Origin: Planoprotostelium fungivorum
Taxonomy: Eukaryota; Evosea; Variosea; Cavosteliida; Cavosteliaceae
DNA length: 43,655 nt
Assembly (NCBI GenBank): GCA_003024175.1
Contig: MDYQ01000223.1
Coordinates: 1-43,655, forward strand
Direction: 5' to 3'
Part shown: positions 32,128 to 43,655 of the stretch, piece by piece
Layout: each line of letters begins with the position of its first letter
Position numbering within the stretch: position 1 is the first letter of the stretch
Position numbers and translations under genes: made by a program
Notes under the pieces: model-generated
Databases searched by the model: none
What the model saw: the letters and a program-made list of their open reading frames with translations, nothing else
What the model was told of the DNA's origin: nothing

Positions 32128-34407
32128 ATGCAGAGCCCATCGACGAGAAAGAGCACACGGAATGCATCAAGAAAGACGAATGAAGACGTGAACAACAATT
32201 CCAGATGGAGCCGCGAAGAGCTGGTTACCTTCTTTCAAGGTGATGGGAAGGTCTCTCAGTTCAATACTCATTCTCTCAGGATGGAAAACATTCACCTCCC
32301 AATACTTCAAGTATGTTGGTATAGAAGGGACACCATTATCGGGGAGAACTCCGGCAATGGCTGAGACACTGGTCGCGGCAAATAGAAGTTACTTGAATGA
32401 TAAGAATTGCACACTAGAGGGTTTTGTAGGAGTGATGGAAGACTTCTATCACAAGATGGCTCTGATGATGCCCAACGTATCAGAAGGTGCGATTCATACA
32501 CACATTCTTGATTGACTTTTAAAGCTCCTAAGCCGCAGAAATCAACACCGAAATCGGCAGCGAAGGTGATCTTTAGATGGGAGATGATGCTGAACACAAC
32601 CAGAGAGCCAAGAGGAAGGAGAAAGATGAAGATAGTCCTCCAGAGGTGAAAGGCATCCATCTTCTCGCTGCTGATCTCATCACAGAACAAGAAGGAAAAG
32701 ACAGTGAAGAGACAATTGTTTCCCTCTCCGAAACGACAGAAAGTGGATCGAAGCAAGAAAGTTATATCAAAGGACAACATAGCCGCGACAGAGAGCATCA
32801 TGCCACCCAAGATGAGAGATAAGAACATGAGAAAAGAGACGTATCAGGAGGATCGATTGCAGATCATAGAACAGCAGCCATCCACCGAAGCTCTCGAAGG
32901 TGCCGCGAGACTCGATCGCGCGCTAAGGAGTCCGAATTTCCGAAAGTGAGCCGGATGGACCGTCACCGTCTGATCATCATCTCTCAGGTGGTGCACATAC
33001 GAATTCTTCTACCCCACCATCGATCGAGGCTATTTCAATCACAATGAATTCCAAGAGAGTCTCAACGAATTAGACCTTGGCAAGGTAGAGCCTTCATCAT
33101 CCATCACCGACTGATCGACAAAGGTGACGCGCGTCACACGGAAGGAATGGTCTTACTTCAGGGATCGAATGGGAAAGCCGAGAAGATTCTCCGAAGCCTT
33201 CTTGAAGGAGGAGAGAGAGCAGCTGGAGCAGTACAGGAATCGCATCCGTCAACTGAGAGTGAACCCCAACGACGTACAATCGAACAGCGTCACGATCCGA
33301 GAGATCCCTCCTCAGCTCAGCGAGGGAAACAGTGTCGTCGTAGATTACGAAGGAGGCATCCACAGGGGGACCGTCGTCACCATCGTGTCTCCTTCTTCCT
33401 ATCTCGTGAGCCTCGCGCGCATTCGCATCTGACGATCGCAGGTTTACATCCCCACGCTCAACGTAGAGATGACAGTGCCCGACGAGCAAGTGATGAGCTG
33501 TGAGATCGAATTCAGAAATTACAACATCCCAACGTCCCCCGAGGCCATTCCAGACGATCCAGTGGGAGGTAAGAATGCTTCACTGGAAGATCCACAGACT
33601 GACACGAAGAAGGTGCCGAAGACGTTCAGGTCAACTCGACTCCCACGACCGCAACGAGTCACGGTACGGCGAGGGTAGAACACGTGGTGGAATATCTCAA
33701 GTTGGCCAAGATGAAGTGCATTCTCGTCGACGAGCTCTCCGCGATGAATCAATTGGCCGAGGACGTCGTGAGTACATACAATTGTTTTTATCTCATTTAG
33801 AAAGGCCCTGCGAGACGAAGACTACTCTGCTGAATTCAGGAGGGACTACGCTTACGTCGTGTACACTCTGGGTCAGACGAACCGACAGATCGATGCAGTC
33901 TCTTCGAAGATGTACAAATCGGTCACCCCAGAATACGGAGCCTCTAGGGCCATCAACGACCTTCCCTCGGCCACCCTACAGCCTTGGCTGAGAGACATCT
34001 CTCCAAAGTGTAAGAAGACGGCGAGGAGGGTGGTCAACGGGAGGACGAGACGATACGAAGAGGAAGTGGAAGAGGTGAGAGGAGGGAGGGATGGAAGCCT
34101 GAAGGGAGTAGGGAGCAGAAGAGACTTCGGGGGAGGAAGGACAGACGGGAGAGGGAGCGGACGTGTCGGTGACCAACTGTCTGTCGCTCTTGCTGCACCT
34201 GGCCGAGTGTGCCGACGCAGAGTTGAACACTGTGGACATGAACTTTGCCATAGAGACCGCCCTGGCCTCGTGCCGGCCGAGACACGATGCCAACATACCG
34301 TGAGTGATGGATTGGGGGTCGTTCTCACGAGATGCAGGGCCTTCTTGGAGATACAGAAGGAAGTTCGAGCCATTCAGACCGAGTACTTGACCAAGAGGAG
34401 ACTCTGA
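32128..34407 (+). CDS. LIN9: LIN9/ALY homologue (DIRP domain, MuvB/DREAM complex)
   Basis: Exons 32128-32239, 32280-32486, 32525-32565, 32604-32645, 32686-32945, 32988-33084, 33124-33405, 33442-33568, 33613-33767, 33805-34074, 34154-34299, 34338-34407; 602 aa. LIN9 is a scaffold of the MuvB core that controls cell-cycle genes. The N-terminus has a SANT-like stretch (RWSREELVTFF, GWKTFTSQYFKYVG) and GRTPAMAETLVAANRSYL, matching LIN9/ALY. The DIRP domain follows: KWCTYEFFYPTIDRGYFN, TRVTRKEWSYFRDRMGKP then RRFSEAFLKEER. A Tudor-like strand set (VVVDYEGGIHRGTVVTIVSP) and a C-terminal helical region complete it. A Lys/Arg-rich linker lies between SANT and DIRP. Joins at 33568/33613 and 33767/33805 were chosen to keep frame. 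Confidence 0.9.
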
Positions 34408-34687
34408 ACGATAAAGTTGATTCGGCACTTGTGTGAATCATCCCTCCACAGCTTCGATTAAATAGAGTTCATTGGTGGTAGACTCCTTAAAAAGGAAGGG
34501 CAAAGGCGCACGCTTTAGGCAGGAGAATCATTTTGAGCTGTAAGAGCTTTACTGTTGAACCAGGATCTTCCTTTGGGTGACGGAATTCGAAATTTTACGG
34601 TCCTGCAGATCGAAAATTTACATGCATCTTTGCTTGATTATTTCGCTATCAAAACGGCAATGGTTGTTCTGTTCTATTTATTTTTCG
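34408..34687. other. Convergent intergenic stretch (LIN9 / CLC)
   Basis: This holds the 3' ends of LIN9 (+) and the chloride transporter (-). A plus-strand frame at 34577-34924 is antisense to the last CLC exons and shows no motif. Confidence 0.5.
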
Positions 34688-37600
34688 TCAGGCCAGACAA
34701 AAGAGTTTTTTGAGCATTCTCCTCTTGTCTTGCATTTCTTCGTGTCTATTAGACCTTATTTGCTCCTCCATCTCGGGTTGCAACAAGTCATGTCGAGTGA
34801 TGATCCCCGCGACCTGCCTCTTCTCAGACTATTAAACCCAATAACCTCCTCACCTGGAAGAAATCATCGATCACCACGAGATGCCTCAGCCCCAACAGCG
34901 AGAACAACTTGTAAGCGTCGATGAAGCTTCCACCTTCCTGTATGATGGGTGCCGATTTATCCGTATCTGCTAACGTCAGTCCACGATGAATGAGCCTCCT
35001 CACAATTGATGAAATCGATGTCGTATTCAGACAACTCTCTGGGCTGAGGCAGTCCGGGAATCGTATCCAAGTGCAATTTACGATTGAGTAGAGCGATGTT
35101 CGTCTCGTAATCGATAAAGTTGTGTCGGCTCTGGAGAGAGGTCTTGGGGTAAAATCTCTTCTGCTGCAGCAGGACCAAGATCTGCCTCCTCGAGATGAGT
35201 CCCCTGAACGTAGCCTGTCTACCTATTCCATTGTCTTTCACCACCGGGAAGGCATTGTGTGTCGTCGTCCTCAGTAGATCGATCACCTGATGTATTCAGC
35301 ACTCGAAAGCCTCCCTTCTCCCTCACCTTCTCCAGTGACTCCGTTTCGTTGAGACACCTGACGTTGTTGGCCATGACATCGTGTACACCCATGGTGAGTG
35401 TGTGGCGAGGAGGGTGATGCTTCAAGAAGGCGTACGACTTGAGCTCCATCAGACTCTCGTAGATCGATTCAGTGAATGCATCTCCGATCCATTTGGCAGT
35501 CATCACGGCCAACATGATGGGAAGCATGAATTGCGTGTCTACCATCGTCAATCAGGTCCACTCTGAACCACTCACTTCCCGTCAGCTCCACCACGATGAC
35601 GACGAGAGAAATGGTCGATCTAGAGAAGCCACTCATCATGGCTGCAGAACCGACGAGGGCGTAGATGCTGGGATCCACCTGACGCAATCAGCGTGATGCG
35701 TCCATCGAAGGACTCACCCTGGGCTCGGGGTGCCAGACGGTGCCCAGGAGGCGGCCTATGAGCCGGCCATACGTGGCACCGACGAGCATCATTGGAACGA
35801 AGAGACCACCTGCGTTGAGTGTTCCTGGTTTAGAGTTCAGATGCGTTGTGATGGGAGGTGAATGATGGTGGGTGAAGGACTCACCGGCCGTGAGAACGAC
35901 CATAGCGAAATAGAGGAAGAGGAAGACGACGAGGGAAGGAATAGTGAAGACTTCGTGCGTCCTACTGAAGAGATTCTTCAGAGCCCTGTCTTGTGGTACC
36001 AGGAAGAGGTTGACGTAGTCACTGTAATGATCCTTCTGCGGGAGAGTTAATTGGATGAAATGCATTCGTTCAAACTGACCTCGCAGAACAGAGAGATCGG
36101 GTTCATGGTGGTGGCATTGTTATCGCACACCGTCTGCACCGTCTTGTCTGCTAATTCAGATATCGGTTTACAGTGTCCGGCCAGTGGAATGACAAAAGTG
36201 ATAATGGAGAAGACGGACACCAGGAGCAGAATCTGAGTCACTTCAACGAACGATCACAATGGAGGACGTCACCTCTGCCATTCCCTTCCATTTGAAGGAC
36301 CGCAAATGATCTCTCCTCCACTTGTTCAGCATGATGTTCAACTTGACAAAGACAGCACCCAACACCCCTCCTATCATATGATTAGTTCTTCAGCTCGTTC
36401 CTCCATGTGAAATCTTCAGGTTCTCACCGATGACTCCCAATCCAGCGAAGGCGATCAGCTCGGTTCCCCTGTACAGATAGGTGCTCGACAGCCCGAAAGT
36501 GAGGAGACCGTAATCGTTGACGTAATTGGTCGAATTGACAAAAGACATGAACAAGAGGTTGACCGTGAAAGAGGCGACCATCGTACCTGCGAGAAAGTGT
36601 CACGACTCTCTCTTCATCCGTCGACTGACCGAAGAAGGTTCGCCAGGTGAGCTCTCTACTCCAGAAAGAGGATGTCTCCTCTAAAGCGAAGAGCACTCCA
36701 CCGATCGGTGCTCCGAAGGCGGCAGCGATACCAGCGGCAGCGCCACTCGATATGAAATCCCTCTGCTCTTTGTCTTGACGCAAAATCTACTCCCATTCAA
36801 TCCTGATGAAGATGACGTCCAGAATAAATCTTCACCTCGAACACGCGAGGCAGACGGACGTGGAGCGTCTTTGATTTACCCGCTGAGAGTCCACCTCCCA
36901 CCTGCAGGGTGTCAGGCCGTGATAAACCTTGAACCCTCACCATAGATCCGATGTGTACCATTGGACCTTCGGGACCCAGTGCCATGCAGGAAGAGAAGGA
37001 AAAGATGATGGAGAGGATTTTTCCTGAGGAGTCAACGCGAATCATCTTCAGTGCACTCACCCACGAAGGATCTGATGTTGATGGTACCGTGCACCACCAC
37101 ACCGTTGAGAAAACTCTTCACCTCTGGGATGCCACTTCCACCGGACAGAGGACCACAGAGGAGGACCACACCACCACCGATGAGGGCGTAGAGAGTGCAT
37201 ATACCCCAATACGTGAAGAAGGCACCGGCTCTGTATCCCTCTTCGAAAACTGCACTTCATTTAGAGATCGCGAATCTGATGTGTGACGCACGTCTCTCCA
37301 CGTTGCTGTACTTGAATTCTTGAAGTAAATCGATTCCTCTCTTGATACCAAATGCGATACAACCTGTGATGATGAGAATGTGAAGCGATGTCGATTGTGA
37401 TGTTCATACCAACAATCAATCCAATCAGTAGATAGATGAACCATTTTCCGACCACCTTTTGAATATTCCTCTGTTCAGGTCGTCAGTTGATGAAGTTGTG
37501 GGTTTCGACAGAGGTGGATGATGCTTACCACTCTGTGATTCTCGGTCTTGTAATAAAATCGTTGAACATCATCGTCTGTTGTCCTATATTCCGCACTCTG

Positions 37601-37886
37601 GCAATAAATGAGCTGCAAAACAAAGACAGTAACAAGGAGCTCGATTGACGCTGACTGAGATGATTCTCACTTCACACTTTTCCATTGCTAGTGGTTGCGT
37701 CAATGACCTGGCTCTTGCCCTCGCATGACGAGAAGTCAAGTGATTCATTGGTGATTCTTCCTCATCTGAATGACTGAAGTCATCGAATATCGGATTCTTC
37801 TCTGTCATACTATCTCCATTCTCTTCGTCTAAGATGCTGTGCAGCATGTCGGGCACAATGAAACCGTCAGCAGTCGCAGAAAGCAT
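34688..37886 (-). CDS. CLC family chloride channel/antiporter with C-terminal CBS domains
   Basis: Eighteen exons: 37671-37886, 37529-37612, 37410-37470, 37292-37363, 37061-37249, 36941-37023, 36836-36901, 36630-36786, 36428-36586, 36273-36370, 36080-36232, 35885-36035, 35718-35824, 35576-35678, 35327-35538, 35004-35286, 34854-34969, 34688-34813; 811 aa. CLC proteins move chloride across membranes, often with proton exchange in endosomes and vacuoles. The three filter motifs are [26 protein letters not shown] (gating Glu kept) and [13 protein letters not shown]. The proton-glutamate region [13 protein letters not shown] is kept, so an antiporter of the ClC-6/7 type is likely; Ser in GSGIP favours chloride over nitrate. 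[20 protein letters not shown] also fits ClC-7. Two CBS halves ([12 protein letters not shown] and [14 protein letters not shown]) close the protein. Confidence 0.95.
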
Positions 37887-38016
37887 TGTAGTGGCCGTAT
37901 TATTTCGGTATTCATATTTAGAGCAGCGCGAACAAGAACTACCGAATATCACAAGAGCAGATATCGATAGTGATTGATCACAAGACGATGAAAGAACAGA
38001 CCGAGATTGACATTCA

Positions 38017-39079
38017 TTATCGCTTCGCACACTCCAGAGCCAGCTGTTCCTTCATCTCGACGATCTGCTCTCTGACCAATTGCTTCAGCTTGTCGAGGTC
38101 CTTCTCCGTGCTCATTCCCTTAGTGCTGATCGCTCTTCCCACTCTGACCCTTCCCTTGGCCTTTCCCTTCACTCTCTTCAGTCCACGACCGTCGCATGAT
38201 CGTCACCATCTTCCAAGTGCCCTGAGGCAGGGCCGTATCCGTTCCGTAGATGGCAATGGGCAGGATATCACACTGTGAGTCCAGAGCGAGACGGAACGCT
38301 CCGTCTTTGAATTCTCCAAGGGATCCATCTCTCGTGCGTGTTCCCTGTTCTGTTCAATACGATCCAACGTCTCAGACATCGTTCTGTGAGATGGAAGAGA
38401 TCAGAAGGACGGATAGAGACGATGAGAGTACACAGAGACCACGGAAGAACTTACCTCTGGGAAGATCATGACGTTGGCACCGATGGAGAGCCAATCGGCC
38501 ATCTTCTTGATGGCTGCTCTGGCGGATTCTTTGTTTCCCCTTCGAACGAAGCAATCCCCTGACAGTTCTCAATGACTGAATGGAAGTGTGAGAGTTACCT
38601 GCGATGTACATGCTCCAGCCGACGACGGGTATGAGTCGAACACTGGCTTTAGACATGTACTTCATCTCCCAGGGAAGGTGTGACAATAAGGATGGATCAG
38701 CCAATGAGAGGTGGTTGGCGACGCAAACGGTCCTCTCAGGCCATATCTGAGGGATCTTTCCTGAGACCTTGAAATCCCACAGTGGGTTAAACCAAGCACT
38801 CCATACGGAAGAGCCTCTAAATAATCTTCCGTGGACGTATTTTGTCTTATCAAAGAAGTGGAGGAAGGGGAATAGGAGAACTGGTAGGTTTAGAATACCG
38901 AAGGAGAAAACAGACACACCTTGCATGATAAATCCCAATGTAAACATGAAACCGATAAGGAAGAAACCCCACATCGACATGAGAGCTGAGCTAGATTTAA
39001 CCTGACGCACTGCTCTTTGCTTGGCATTCCTGTCTTCGCCTACGGCATCGCCAAGGAGCTCTTTTGGTGAGGAGGGCAT
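38017..39079 (-). CDS. 1-acyl-sn-glycerol-3-phosphate acyltransferase (PlsC)
   Basis: Exons 38599-39079, 38455-38558, 38207-38344, 38017-38175; 293 aa. The enzyme adds an acyl chain to lysophosphatidate to make phosphatidate. An N-terminal hydrophobic pair (SMWGFFLIGFMFTLGFIM and FGILNLPVLLFPF) precedes the catalytic motif NHLSLAD (NHx4D). FVRRGNKESARAAI, FPEGTRTRDGSLGEFKDGAF and ILPIAIYGTDTALP follow, the standard order of motifs II-IV. The C-terminus is a charged helix. The last intron is 31 nt (38176-38206), one of the shortest here. The start at 39079 (MPSSPKELLG) was preferred to longer alternatives because it leaves a short cytosolic tail before the first helix. Confidence 0.95.
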
Positions 39080-39478
39080 CTTGCCTGTGGTCAGATGTTG
39101 TTTTGTAATAAAAATACAAAATTCTTCCGTTGTTTGTGTGTAACCGATCACATCATCTAACGGCTGCCGGTGAAGCTTATCTTCCTTTCATTCCTATTCA
39201 TTCATCTAGTTATGGAATGAAGGATGGGTTTTAAATCTTCTCACCACATGAGGTCGCCTCGATCGCAATGTCACCCTCTTTTATTTCCACGTGAGATCTG
39301 TACAGTGATTTCACTGTCACGTACGTGATGTTGACGAACTTTGGAGCGGTTTGTTGAGGGCCACTGCTGCATGAAATTTCTGATGAATGAAAACCGTCGG
39401 AAATTTCTGCTACGAAAGTGCACTTTCATCAATCAATCCACGGGAATTAGTTGGTCCGTTCATTCCGTCAGCGAAGAG
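39080..39478. promoter_or_regulatory. Divergent promoter region (PlsC / TALE homeobox)
   Basis: A 399-bp gap between the PlsC start (-) and the homeobox start (+). The plus-strand frame is open from 39341, so a longer homeobox N-terminus beginning at the ATG at 39371 is possible. Nothing else is evident. Confidence 0.45.
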
Positions 39479-40496
39479 ATGAATAACAGCAACGATACCG
39501 ACAGTACCGACAGCATGCCCTTCTCCCCCCTCACTTTAGATAACCTCTCCGATGCAGACTTGTTTCCCGAAGAATATTTCACGAGTGAGTTCGACATCAT
39601 TCAGAGGGAGGTCGTGGTCATGGGAGACGAGAGGAGCCACCAAGCGGAAGAGATCGAAAACAAGCAGATCCACATGATCGTGTTTACACTCCTCAACGCC
39701 GGGAGAGCCCGGCTAGACGAAGCCGGGCAGCGGGATCTCGTGTGGCACAACGTGAGAAGAGGGGATCCCACTCTGTGGTCCGTGGAAAGCTTCTTGCAGG
39801 CTCAGGGCATACCAAACACGGTCCAACCTGGTAAGGGCAACAAGGGGTACAAGTTTGTGGAGGCAGTGAGGGAGCTCGATGAACTGTTCTCCGCCAGACT
39901 CGCCGAGCTCGAATCGGTGGAGGAATTCTTCTTGAAGGAGACTATGCTCATCTTGGAATCTCAGAGCAGAGTGAGACCCGTCGGTATAGAGGAAGCCTCA
40001 GCGAGATTACAAAAGATAGCGGATCAGTTTGAAAACGTCAAGTGAGTCCCCGTTCACGCTATGTCTGTTGAGTGTGGCAGGTATGCTCTCAAGTTTTCCG
40101 CCTGTAGTGCGGTCATGGAGCACTACAAATACTGTTTACCATCCGGCCCTAACAGATCTCCGGTATCACTCCCTCCAAAGGGTAAACTGATGTTAGAGCA
40201 ATGGTTTCTTCAACACTCAGACAACCCGTATCCCAGTGAAGAACAGAAGGTACAGCTTGCCTCGGTGATTCTGTCGTTCTCTATGTAAAGTGAGGCTGAT
40301 GAAGCTCATAGCGGAATAACATGACCATGAAACAGTTGAACTATTGGTTTGGTAACAAGAGGTGAGATGTGCAGACTGAAACAGAGCTGAACGGAATCAC
40401 AGAGTGAGAAGCAAGAAGAGAGGCATCAAAGAAGAGGAATGGGTGGAAGAGACATCTTGTTCGAGGACCCGAAGGAGAGCTGCGGAAGATCTATAA
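39479..40496 (+). CDS. TALE-class homeodomain transcription factor
   Basis: Exons 39479-40041, 40081-40264, 40312-40361, 40403-40496; 296 aa. The homeodomain is at the C-terminus: KLMLEQWFLQH, the three-residue loop extension before YPSEEQKVQLA, then NNMTMKQLNYWFGNKRVRSK with the invariant W, F, N and R. The N-terminal ~200 residues are acidic then helical (e.g. ENKQIHMIVFTLLNAGRARL, AVRELDELFSARLAELE) with no family I recognise; in fungal HD1 mating-type proteins the equivalent region is a dimerisation domain. A mating-type role is only a possibility. No HD2 partner lies next to it; the nearest other homeobox is 30 kb away at 9011-9354. Confidence 0.88.
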
Positions 40497-40811
40497 ATTC
40501 CTTTTTGTGTATTTTATAGGCAAAATACCCGAAAGCATCGCATCTTCCTCGCTTTTGAACCCGCCAGCCCCCAGAGAGGGGCCTATCATCGAACCATCAT
40601 CAAGAGTGAGAGTGAGGGTTCAAAGTGCAGCCGAGTTCAATCACTCTCGACGTCGCAACCCCCAGTAACCTGGACAACCGGACTTTTTGATCCTGTCAAG
40701 AAGAACAGCAGTAGGTGTTCTTGAAATCGCCAGCCCATCATGATGGCTGCGAGTGAGAGAGTCTCGTCTTTTCGGGTGTCTGATCGTATGTAAGGGCCTT
40801 TTATCAGAAGG
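40497..40811. other. Intergenic stretch before the histidine kinase
   Basis: No coding motif up to 40739. An ATG at 40740 could add 17 residues to the kinase through a 21-nt GTAAGG..AAG intron (40791-40811). Confidence 0.4.
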
Positions 40812-43655
40812 ATGCTGCGGCTGTATGTGCCTGTTCTTCGGGGGAGGCCATTCGTACTGTCAGCTGTATTGGCTCTCGTATTGCCATGTCTATTCCTCCT
40901 CTCTTTATTGGGAGGTGAGAGATCATGAAATATCTATTTGCTGATGTTACAAAGGTGCACCCCTCTTTCGATTTGTCATCACTATAATGTGCGCTGTTAT
41001 ATGTATCAACATATTTTGCATATTCTGGCTATCTCAGACTGTTTCACACTCTGATGGATTTTTCATGATTGTTGGCTTGGGATACGGTTTCGTCGGTGAG
41101 AATCCTCTCATCAAGATGAAATCACGAATCACAGCGGAATTCAGCGTATTGAATTCAAGGACAGGTATATTGACCATACTTGGAAGAGCGAGCATCGTGA
41201 AGCAGCTCCCTACATATTTAGACGTGGATGGAGCCAACAGTGGGTACCAACTGGATAATTTCGCACGGTACAACGAGATCGGATCCATCATCTTGGGGAT
41301 CGCTCTGGCGAGGTTCAGATTCAGAGGGTGGAAGCACTCCTTTGTGGCTCTGCTCTTCATCTTATTAGTGAACACCATCCTCCTGTCCTCTATCTGGTGA
41401 GATGATCAGAGAGGTGAATGGTGACATGGACAGGTGGTGGAGGGTCTATCCTTCTTGTTTCTCGTCCGGAGCGGCCACTCCATTCTACATCAACCACCAG
41501 TACGCTTTCATCGCCCTGTTCGGGCTATGCATCCTCCTCATCCTGGTGCAGCGACCCGTCTTCGCCGACAACGTCTTCGTCTTTGTCACAGTGGCTCTCA
41601 TTCTCCGGCTTATCTCTACCATCTTCGCTTCCACCATCACACTCTCCCCCGTTCCCCTCATTCTGTCCAATCTCTTTCGTTTCTCTTCCTTCCTCTTCCT
41701 ATGCATCTCCATAGGCCTCTCCCTTCTCAGTAATCCTCTCAACACTCTCTGCAGAAACTTGGACTCGTGAGTTTATCTCGTCTCGTCATCCACTGAAGAG
41801 GCCACAGGAAGGGAGACGCTCTGGAGGACGAGAAGGTGAGAGGAATAGAGGAAGAGAGAGTGACGGGGTCAGGTGCTGGTGTCATGGATGATCGAGCAGG
41901 TGCCAGCGATCGGTCTGTCTATCAAGACGGACGGAATCATCCAACACATCAACCAATACGGAAGAAAAAGCTTGGGATTATCCAATGACATCTCCGCAGG
42001 GTCCAATTTCTTCGAGGTGAAGATTGAAGGAGATGCATCACACCAACACGAACAGACTTTTTTGTTTGACGAAGCGGATAAGGATGAGATCGCATCGAAA
42101 CTACTGGGTCAATTATCTTCGAGCCACATGAACGAGCAGATGATCATGACTTCTCAGAGGACTCGTTTTTCTGACGGTGAGACGAAGGAACATGTATTTT
42201 CGTGGTCTATCCTGTGTAATAGAGAATGTGGACTTGTGAAGATATAGCATTGACGTTGTCTAAGGTGTGGAGAAACAGCATGTGATCGAATGGAGTTTCA
42301 AAAACATGAGAACGAGCAGCACATTGGGTGACATGGAGAATCGAATATTTCGCAGCATCGACATCTTGAAGGGGTGAGAAGGAACGAGAAGAGGTAACCA
42401 ATGAGGAACCAGTAGGGACATCGACATCGAATTACACAGCGAATTCAGAGGAACCATTCTGTGCTTGGGAAGAGATCTGACGGATCAAGTGGAGAGGGAG
42501 AGGCTCTTGAGAGATGCCAAGATCGAGGCGGACAAGTTGGCCATCATGAAAGACTCTTTCGGTACGTTGTGCCTGCTTTACGACTCTGACTTTTGACAGT
42601 TGCGAACGTGTCACACGAGGTGAGATGGTGGATTTAGAAGGAAGAAATGACGATCGAACAGCTCAGAACGCCACTGAACTGTATCGTGGGCGTGACGGAC
42701 ATACTATCGCAGACACCCCACAGTGTATCCCCTCAGATATCAGACATGTACACGATGATCAGAAACGCAGGTCAATCTCTCCTCACCTTGATCAATGATC
42801 TGCTGGATTTCGCAAAGGTGAGACCATCTTAGTGTACGTTCGATGGAGGCTGACCTACACAGTTGCGTCAAGGAGAGATGAAATTACACAGGGGAAAGAT
42901 CGCATTGGTGCCCTTCGTTGAAACTTGTCTCATGTCGATGTCTCTCTTGTACACGAATCAGCTGGACATTGGATATCGCATCCATTCCAGTTGCCCGAAA
43001 TTCATCTATCAAGATGAGAACAGACTCAGACAGATCTTATTCAACCTCTTCAGGTGAGAGATACGCTATACATCACGCTGAATCGTCACAGCAACTCGAT
43101 CAAATTCACGTTGAAAGGGCAAGTGGTGCTCATCGTGAATACATGCACCATGCCGGTACGTCTCTCGATTTGAGTGACAGACTGAATCGAACAGAATGGA
43201 AAAGAAGGAATGGAGTGGAGCGTTATCGACAGTGGAATCGGAATGGAAGAGTGGGCTGTAGAGAGACTCTTCGGCCGGTTCTTCCAAGCATCTCAAGGCC
43301 ACAACGACAAGAAGGGAACTGGCATCGGTGAGAGTTATGACGCCTCCGTTTCTCATTCGAGCAGGATTGGCCATCACGAGGGACATCGTGGAGCTGATGG
43401 GAGGAAACATCTACTGCACCTCAGAGAAGGGTGTGGGAAGCAAGATGACCTTCACTATTCCGACGGGAAACCGAGTGAGTACTCGTCATCTATTCATTTT
43501 TCCTATGTATTGCATTCATCCATGCACCTTATGTACTGTGATCCATCATTCATTTCATGCAGAGCATTGCCAACTCTGGATCAGCGACCGGCGAAAACAC
43601 ACCGAATGGCACCAGTCGAACGAGAGGAGGGTCGAAGAATGGTGAGAGAGGAGAG
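40812..43655 (+). CDS. Membrane PAS histidine kinase (partial, runs off right edge)
   Basis: Visible exons: 40812-40914, 40955-41095, 41135-41396, 41434-41766, 41808-41835, 41873-42176, 42265-42373, 42413-42561, 42600-42619, 42662-42817, 42863-43053, 43092-43155, 43195-43327, 43365-43474, 43563-43641. About 727 residues are seen, then a donor GTGAGAG at 43642. The N-terminal ~280 residues hold about seven to eight membrane helices. A PAS-like region follows (IGLSIKTDGIIQHINQYGR and DIDIELHSEF..ILCLGRDLTD). The kinase core is complete: H box NVSHELRTPLN, N box LFSNSIKFT, D box DSGIGM and G box GTGIGLAITRDIVELMGG. A receiver domain would be expected beyond the edge, as in fungal hybrid kinases, but cannot be seen. 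Confidence 0.92.

Noticed and set aside
32307-32828. 173-codon minus-strand membrane-like frame
   Set aside because: It lies opposite LIN9 exons 2-5, which match the family; its hydrophobicity comes from the antisense of Lys/Glu-rich codons.
34577-34924. 115-codon plus-strand frame at the CLC 3' end
   Set aside because: It overlaps the last CLC exons, which carry the second CBS domain, and has no motif of its own.
1-43655. CRISPR arrays, transposons, rRNA or tRNA genes, phage or bacterial operons
   Set aside because: No direct-repeat/spacer pattern, transposase motif, tRNA cloverleaf or rRNA segment was seen; the window is intron-rich nuclear DNA.

Overview
This is a nuclear eukaryotic window. 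I rebuilt the genes by hand, joining exons at GT..AG boundaries that keep protein-family motifs in frame. Introns are very numerous (about 170 in 43.7 kb), mostly 37-60 nt, and nearly always begin GTGAG or GTAAG. The best lineage guess is a zoosporic (chytrid-like) fungus. The evidence is a fungal-type Zn2Cys6+PAS regulator at 11063-13227 beside a flagellar radial-spoke head protein (RSPH1-like MORN protein) at 10170-10916, plus a TALE homeobox gene and a histidine kinase. This lineage is an inference.

Left part (1-11 kb): a secreted GH128-like glycosidase with a fascin-like trefoil (+), a lysine-rich gene with a frame conflict (+), CNOT9/Caf40 (-), an NDRG protein (-), a small unknown gene (-), a secreted triple-DOMON protein (+), a small secreted Cys-containing protein (-) overlapping a mini homeobox gene (+), a small single-pass membrane protein (+) and RSPH1 (-).

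Middle (11-30 kb): the Zn2Cys6-PAS regulator (-), a class II alpha-mannosidase GH38 (-) divergent from glucosidase II alpha GH31 (+), a 943-residue multi-pass membrane protein of no family I recognise (-), divergent from a gamma-carbonic-anhydrase-like mitochondrial protein (+), then a RasGAP (+).

Right part (30-43.7 kb): GAR1 (+), a DP1/HVA22 (Yop1/REEP) ER-shaping protein (+), LIN9 of the MuvB/DREAM complex (+), a CLC chloride transporter (-), a PlsC acyltransferase (-), a TALE homeobox gene (+) and the first 15 visible exons of a membrane PAS histidine kinase that runs off the right edge (+).

Most genes are unrelated housekeeping or regulatory genes packed 50-600 bp apart. The one functional pairing is GH38 next to GH31, both N-glycan-processing families. 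I found no clear undescribed multi-gene system. The most novel-looking items are the unknown membrane protein, the type-I-anchored mannosidase, the antisense homeobox/secreted-protein overlap and the gene with two CCG-N4-CGG palindromes upstream.
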